In this document: in pieces, positions 60,632 through 64,000 of the stretch
Layout: every line of letters begins with the position of its first letter
How positions within the stretch are numbered: position 1 is the stretch's first letter
DNA from: Bradyrhizobium jicamae
GTDB taxonomy: Bacteria; Pseudomonadota; Alphaproteobacteria; Rhizobiales; Xanthobacteraceae
DNA: 64,000 nucleotides
Direction: 5' to 3'
Assembly (NCBI RefSeq): GCF_018130695.1
Contig: NZ_JAFCJX010000014.1
Span: 1 to 64,000 of the forward strand
The notes under the pieces: model-generated
What the model was told of the DNA's origin: nothing
Seen by the model: the letters and a program-made list of their open reading frames with translations, nothing else
Databases searched by the model: none
Program-made: the position numbers and the translations under genes

Positions 60632-61570
60632 ATGCAAGTTGCGAGCTTCGTCCTGCCCGTGTTTGCGATCATCGTCACCGGCTGGCTGGCGGGATGGCTC
60701 GGCTACATCTCGCGCTCACTGGCCGGCGAACTCGTGCATTTCGCCTACAATGTCGCGATGCCTGCGCTGCTGTTCGTCACCATCGCGCAGGAGCCGGCGC
60801 GCAACCTCTTGGAATGGCGTTTCCTGTTCGCGTTCGGCGGCGGCTCGATGATCTGTTTCGCCATGGTGTTCCTGCCGGTGCGCGCCGGCGGACGCGATCT
60901 CGCCAGCAGCACGATCCATGGCATGACCGCGGCGATGACCAACACCGGCTTCGTGGCGCTGCCGGTGCTGCATGCGATCTACGGCCAGCCGGCCGTGCTG
61001 CCCGCGGCGGTCGCGACGGTGTTCGTGGCGGCCGTGATGTTTCCGATCACGGTGGTCCTGCTGGAAAGTGGCAAGGGCGGCGAAGGCGGGCCATCGGCGG
61101 CTGTCCTCGCCAAGCAGATCCTGCTCAACCCGATGGTGCTGTCGACGCTGATTGGCCTCGCCTGGGCGATCGCGGGCTTGCCGATTCCGGCTCCCGTGGC
61201 GGCCTATCTCAACATCCTTGCCGCGGCGCTGACGCCGTGCGCGCTGTTTGCGATCGGGCTCGGCCTGTCGATCGACGGACTGCGCGCCAATCTGAAAGCA
61301 TCAGGCGTGCTCGCCGTCATCAAACTCGTGATCATGCCGCTGATCGTCTATGGCCTCTGCGTCGTCTCCGGCCTCAATCCGCTCTACACCATCGCAGCCG
61401 TGGTCTGCGCCGCGGTGCCGACCGCCAAGACCGTCTATGTGCTGGCGCATGAGAACAAGGTCGAGGAGCCGCTGGTCGCCGCCACGATCTCGATCACGAC
61501 GGTATTGTCCGTCGTGACCTTGATCGGCTGGCTGTACCTGCTGTCCGGGTTGCCGGCGAAGGTCAGTTAA
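60632..61570 (+). CDS. AEC-family transporter (auxin efflux carrier type)
   Basis: A 312-residue ten-helix transporter of the AEC family, which in bacteria moves malate, malonate or other carboxylates. VLPVFAIIVTGWLAGWLGYIS and MTNTGFVALPVLHAIYGQPAVLPAAVA mark the first half; VVCAAVPTAKTVYVLAHENKVEEPLVAATISITTVLS ends it. The start at 60632 has GAGGGGAAA upstream. Its stop codon overlaps that of the convergent TPR gene. Confidence 0.92.
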   Translation: MQVASFVLPVFAIIVTGWLAGWLGYISRSLAGELVHFAYNVAMPALLFVTIAQEPARNLLEWRFLFAFGGGSMICFAMVFLPVRAGGRDLASSTIHGMTAAMTNTGFVALPVLHAIYGQPAVLPAAVATVFVAAVMFPITVVLLESGKGGEGGPSAAVLAKQILLNPMVLSTLIGLAWAIAGLPIPAPVAAYLNILAAALTPCALFAIGLGLSIDGLRANLKASGVLAVIKLVIMPLIVYGLCVVSGLNPLYTIAAVVCAAVPTAKTVYVLAHENKVEEPLVAATISITTVLSVVTLIGWLYLLSGLPAKVS

Positions 61571-63222
61571 GCCGCGAGCTCCGTCCGCCGGCAGAAGCAC
61601 GACGCCTTGATGTGCACCTCCGCGCGCGCTTGCGCCAGATCGAGCCGTTGCCGGATCAGTGGGCGCTCGACGGTTTCGCCGCGGCGGACCAGGCATTCGT
61701 GCAGGCCGTGCAGCGACCACAGATTGTCCGGATGCTGGCAGGCGCGGCTGAGCTTGCCGTCGAGGCCGAGATCGGAGCGGTAGACCGCCTCGGCTTCCTC
61801 GATCCGTCCCTGCTCGAGCAGTAGCGCGCCGAGCGCGTGGCGCGGCGGCTGCATCCAGCCCCAGGGCTCGTCATAGGGCAGGTCATCGGACAGCGCGACC
61901 GATTTGCGCAAGTGCGCGAAGGCGATGTCGTAATGGCCCTTGCGATATTCCAGCTCGCCGTCGAGCATGGCCTCGGCGACGCCAAGCAAATTCACCACTT
62001 TGTTGTTATGGACGAGCCGGCTCTCCGGCACGCGGGTCTTGGCCGCGGCGAACCGCGCCTTCTCGGCTTCGGCGTCCGCGACATTGCCGAGCGCCGAATG
62101 TGCCACCGCCTTGGCGTAATGGATCATCGCAGTGACGGAGCAGTAGAGCTCGCGATCCTCGGGCAGCTCCTGCGCGATGATGTCGTGCCATTTGCCGAAG
62201 CGCACCAGCACGTGCTGCTTCATCGTCAGGTATCCCTCGAGGAAATCCGCCATCGGCGGCGAGGGGATGCGTAGCACGGCCTCCGGCACGGTTGCGATCA
62301 ATTCCTCGGCGGCCGCGATCGCCGGCGTGTATTGCCCGAGGAACATCGCGCCGTAGATCGCGAAATGGAAATTGTGGATGACGTAGACGAGGTAGACGCC
62401 GGGATCGGCCGTCGAGGCGAGGAATTTGCGATCGACCGCCAGCGCTTTCTGATTGTAGACCAGCACGTCGTTATACAGGCCGCACAGCACGTCGAGATGC
62501 GTCGGCATGTGCATCAAATGCCCGCCATCCGGGACGATGGTGCGCAGCCGGTCGCCGGCGCGCATCGCGCGTTCAGGGAATGGCGACATCTCCATCAGGT
62601 GGACGTAGAGATGCAGCAGGCCCGGATGATCCCAGGCGCGCGGGATTTTTGCGAAGGCGTGTTCGAGCAAGGCCTGACATTCCTCGGTACCGGCGCCCTC
62701 GGCCGGCTTGCCTGACGGCAGATCCCACATCTGCCACGGCGTCTCGTTCATGATCGCTTCGGCGAACACCGCGCGCACCTCGAGATCATCCGGATACGTC
62801 GCAAAAATCTTGCGCATTTCCCTGGTGTACGCCTTGTCCCACGGCGACATGTCCTCGATCGCCGCGGCTTGCGGATAGCGCGCCGGCAGCGCCTTGATCA
62901 ATGCCTGTTCGACCGGACTTGCCTTTGCAGCATGCGCCAACGCCTGCTGCATGGCGTCGTAGGAGGCGGCAAGTGCCATCTGCCGTCCCTGCGGGTCGTA
63001 GCGGACCCAGGGCAGATTGTAGTTCGGTCCGGCTGCGTAGCTGGTGCCCCAATGCGCCATCGCGCAGGTCGCGTCATGCTCCAGCGCCTTCTGGAAGCAT
63101 TTGATGGCTTCGCCATGGTTGAAGTTGAATACCCAGTTCAGCCCGCGGTCGAACCAGGCTTGAGTATCCGGCGATGATGTCGTGATTTTGCGGCTGTACG
63201 GCCCGAGATCAAAATAGGTCAT
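61567..63222 (-). CDS. Tetratricopeptide repeat protein
   Basis: A 551-residue cytosolic protein with several TPR-like helix pairs, for example WFDRGLNWVFNFNHGEAIKCFQKALEHDATCAMAHWG near the N-terminus and ALLLEQGRIEEAEAVYRSDLGLDG near the C-terminus. The block DHPGLLHLYVHLMEMSPFPERAMRAGDRLRTIVPDGGHLMHMPTHLDVLCG in the middle is highly conserved in this uncharacterised family. No export signal. It might be a scaffold or a cryptic enzyme; the conserved His/Met run suggests metal binding. Confidence 0.85.
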   Translation of the reverse strand: MTYFDLGPYSRKITTSSPDTQAWFDRGLNWVFNFNHGEAIKCFQKALEHDATCAMAHWGTSYAAGPNYNLPWVRYDPQGRQMALAASYDAMQQALAHAAKASPVEQALIKALPARYPQAAAIEDMSPWDKAYTREMRKIFATYPDDLEVRAVFAEAIMNETPWQMWDLPSGKPAEGAGTEECQALLEHAFAKIPRAWDHPGLLHLYVHLMEMSPFPERAMRAGDRLRTIVPDGGHLMHMPTHLDVLCGLYNDVLVYNQKALAVDRKFLASTADPGVYLVYVIHNFHFAIYGAMFLGQYTPAIAAAEELIATVPEAVLRIPSPPMADFLEGYLTMKQHVLVRFGKWHDIIAQELPEDRELYCSVTAMIHYAKAVAHSALGNVADAEAEKARFAAAKTRVPESRLVHNNKVVNLLGVAEAMLDGELEYRKGHYDIAFAHLRKSVALSDDLPYDEPWGWMQPPRHALGALLLEQGRIEEAEAVYRSDLGLDGKLSRACQHPDNLWSLHGLHECLVRRGETVERPLIRQRLDLAQARAEVHIKASCFCRRTELAA

Positions 63223-63255
63223 GACCCTTGTCCTCTCTGCGCAACGCCGAGCGGG

Positions 63256-63340
63256 AACTTAGCAAAAAGGCGAGCGACGGCACAGCGTTTCCGGAACCCT
63301 CAAAACTTAGCAAAAGCCGAGCGAAATCGAAAAGATTTCG
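63256..63340. repeat. Direct repeat and small palindrome in promoter region
   Basis: AACTTAGCAAAAAGGCGAGCG (from 63256) recurs, one base shorter, from 63304. It is followed by CGAAATC-GAAAA-GATTTCG (63322-63340). The region holds promoters of the TPR gene and the next small gene. Confidence 0.5.
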
Positions 63341-63413
63341 CGCCCCATATCGCTTTAGCCGCCGTCAAGGATCGGTTGGTTAGGCTTTGGACATCCATCG
63401 AGGGAGCCAAACC

Positions 63414-63764
63414 ATGCCGAACCGAGCGAAGCGAGCTGTTCCTGCCGGCGTTCACATGCAGGAACGCGAGGATATCCTCAACCCCAGCGCGATCGAGCAT
63501 TTGAGCGCGGGCGCCGTCAGCGCCATGAGCGCGGTCGGTGCCGCCGTCATCAAGATGCACAAGCAGACCGCCGACAGGAAGGCGGAATGGTTCTGGCACA
63601 TGTTCGCCAAATGCGAGGCCAAGGCCGTGCGCCTCGCCGAGCAGGCCGCAGAGGCGCCCGACACCTGCGGCGATGCGACCTTCATCGAGGTCTACGCGAA
63701 GAACCTGCCGAAGCTGATGGCGGACGCGCTCAGGAAGCACGAGCAGGCGCTCGCGAAACGCTAG
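63414..63764 (+). CDS. Conserved hypothetical protein
   Basis: A 116-residue soluble, mostly helical protein without a signal peptide. Notable parts are the N-terminal RAKRAVPAGVHMQER, AIEHLSAGAVSAMSAVGAAVIKMHKQTADRKAEWFWHMFAKCEAKA and a C-terminal AKNLPKLMADALRKHEQALAKR. No family recognised. The ATG at 63414 is chosen over an earlier in-frame codon. Confidence 0.7.
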   Translation: MPNRAKRAVPAGVHMQEREDILNPSAIEHLSAGAVSAMSAVGAAVIKMHKQTADRKAEWFWHMFAKCEAKAVRLAEQAAEAPDTCGDATFIEVYAKNLPKLMADALRKHEQALAKR

Positions 63765-63917
63765 GAGGCCCTCGGCCCTCCACTCCTGGCGCAGATGTGA
63801 CTCAGGGCACATCGCCTTCGTGGACCTGTGACGCCGCGCACAGTCGCTGGGAACGAAAGGCCATACACCACACGCGTGGTTGAGCAATCGTGCTCGCCAC
63901 AACGAGGGGGTATGGAC

Positions 63918-64000
63918 ATGACTCATCAGGACATCAAAGAGCTCGGCGAACGCGAGCTGGATCACGCTGCCGGCGGCGAGACAGCGCCGGTCGGCAATGC
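63918..64000 (+). CDS. Small protein with double-glycine leader motif (partial)
   Basis: The gene runs off the right edge of the window. It starts MTHQDIKELGERELDHAAGG and continues ETAPVGNA. The E-L-x-x-A-A-G-G pattern is typical of double-glycine leader peptides cleaved by C39-peptidase ABC exporters, as in class II bacteriocins and related secreted peptides. The ATG at 63918 has a GAGGGGG ribosome binding site seven bases upstream; an ATG at 63912 is too close to it. What follows the GG cannot be seen. Confidence 0.6.
   Translation, partial: MTHQDIKELGERELDHAAGGETAPVGN

Overview
The window is high-GC chromosomal DNA from an alphaproteobacterium, most likely Bradyrhizobium or a close relative. 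This rests on the gene families (DUF3551, PRC-barrel exported proteins, PmtA-type lipid methylation, a thiO-first TPP-riboswitch operon) and on the dense set of intergenic palindromic repeats in at least nine sequence families. No tRNA, rRNA, CRISPR array, plasmid origin or complete prophage is visible. The only transposon sign is the 3' end of an IS30-like transposase at the left edge.

Left part (1-9.6 kb): transposase remnant and repeat relics, then RidA, a DUF4262 protein, a Mug-type DNA glycosylase and an HD protein. The thiamine operon thiO-thiS-thiG-thiE-thiC follows on the minus strand behind a TPP riboswitch, interrupted twice by repeats. Next (9-22 kb) come a lytic transglycosylase, an EnvZ/OmpR-like two-component pair, two PRC-barrel proteins, a dodecin gene bracketed by a duplicated terminator, a HigBA-type toxin-antitoxin pair, an orphan branched-chain amino acid binding protein, UbiA, DUF4403, an L,D-transpeptidase and a membrane-tethered TAXI protein.

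Membrane-lipid region (22.2-27.7 kb): an Agt-like glycosyltransferase behind a near-consensus Pho box, PmtA, an Mpo1/DUF962-like membrane protein, a membrane-anchored class III aminotransferase, and phosphatidylserine decarboxylase. The last two are divergent and their start codons overlap. Together they suggest polar-lipid remodelling, possibly phosphate-responsive.

Middle (27.8-46 kb): many small exported or membrane proteins (a VRDHR-repeat peptide, a Rap1a/Tai-like protein, FecR, two divergent DUF2147 paralogues, an extensin-like peptidase candidate), a truncated Ada-AraC protein, a phytanoyl-CoA dioxygenase-like protein, YciB, a short DnaB-like ATPase, an SDR lacking its catalytic Tyr/Lys, and an 890-residue fusion of a Baeyer-Villiger-type monooxygenase with an HSL-family esterase.

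Right part (46-64 kb): GNAT and LuxR proteins, an arsR-arsI-arsC-aqpS arsenic operon with a visible operator, a TetR-controlled EmrAB-type pump, a multidrug ABC exporter plus MATE pump preceded by a possible leader peptide, further transporters, an alpha/beta hydrolase and a TPR protein. The window ends inside a small gene with a double-glycine leader motif. The right half is thus dominated by export and detoxification.
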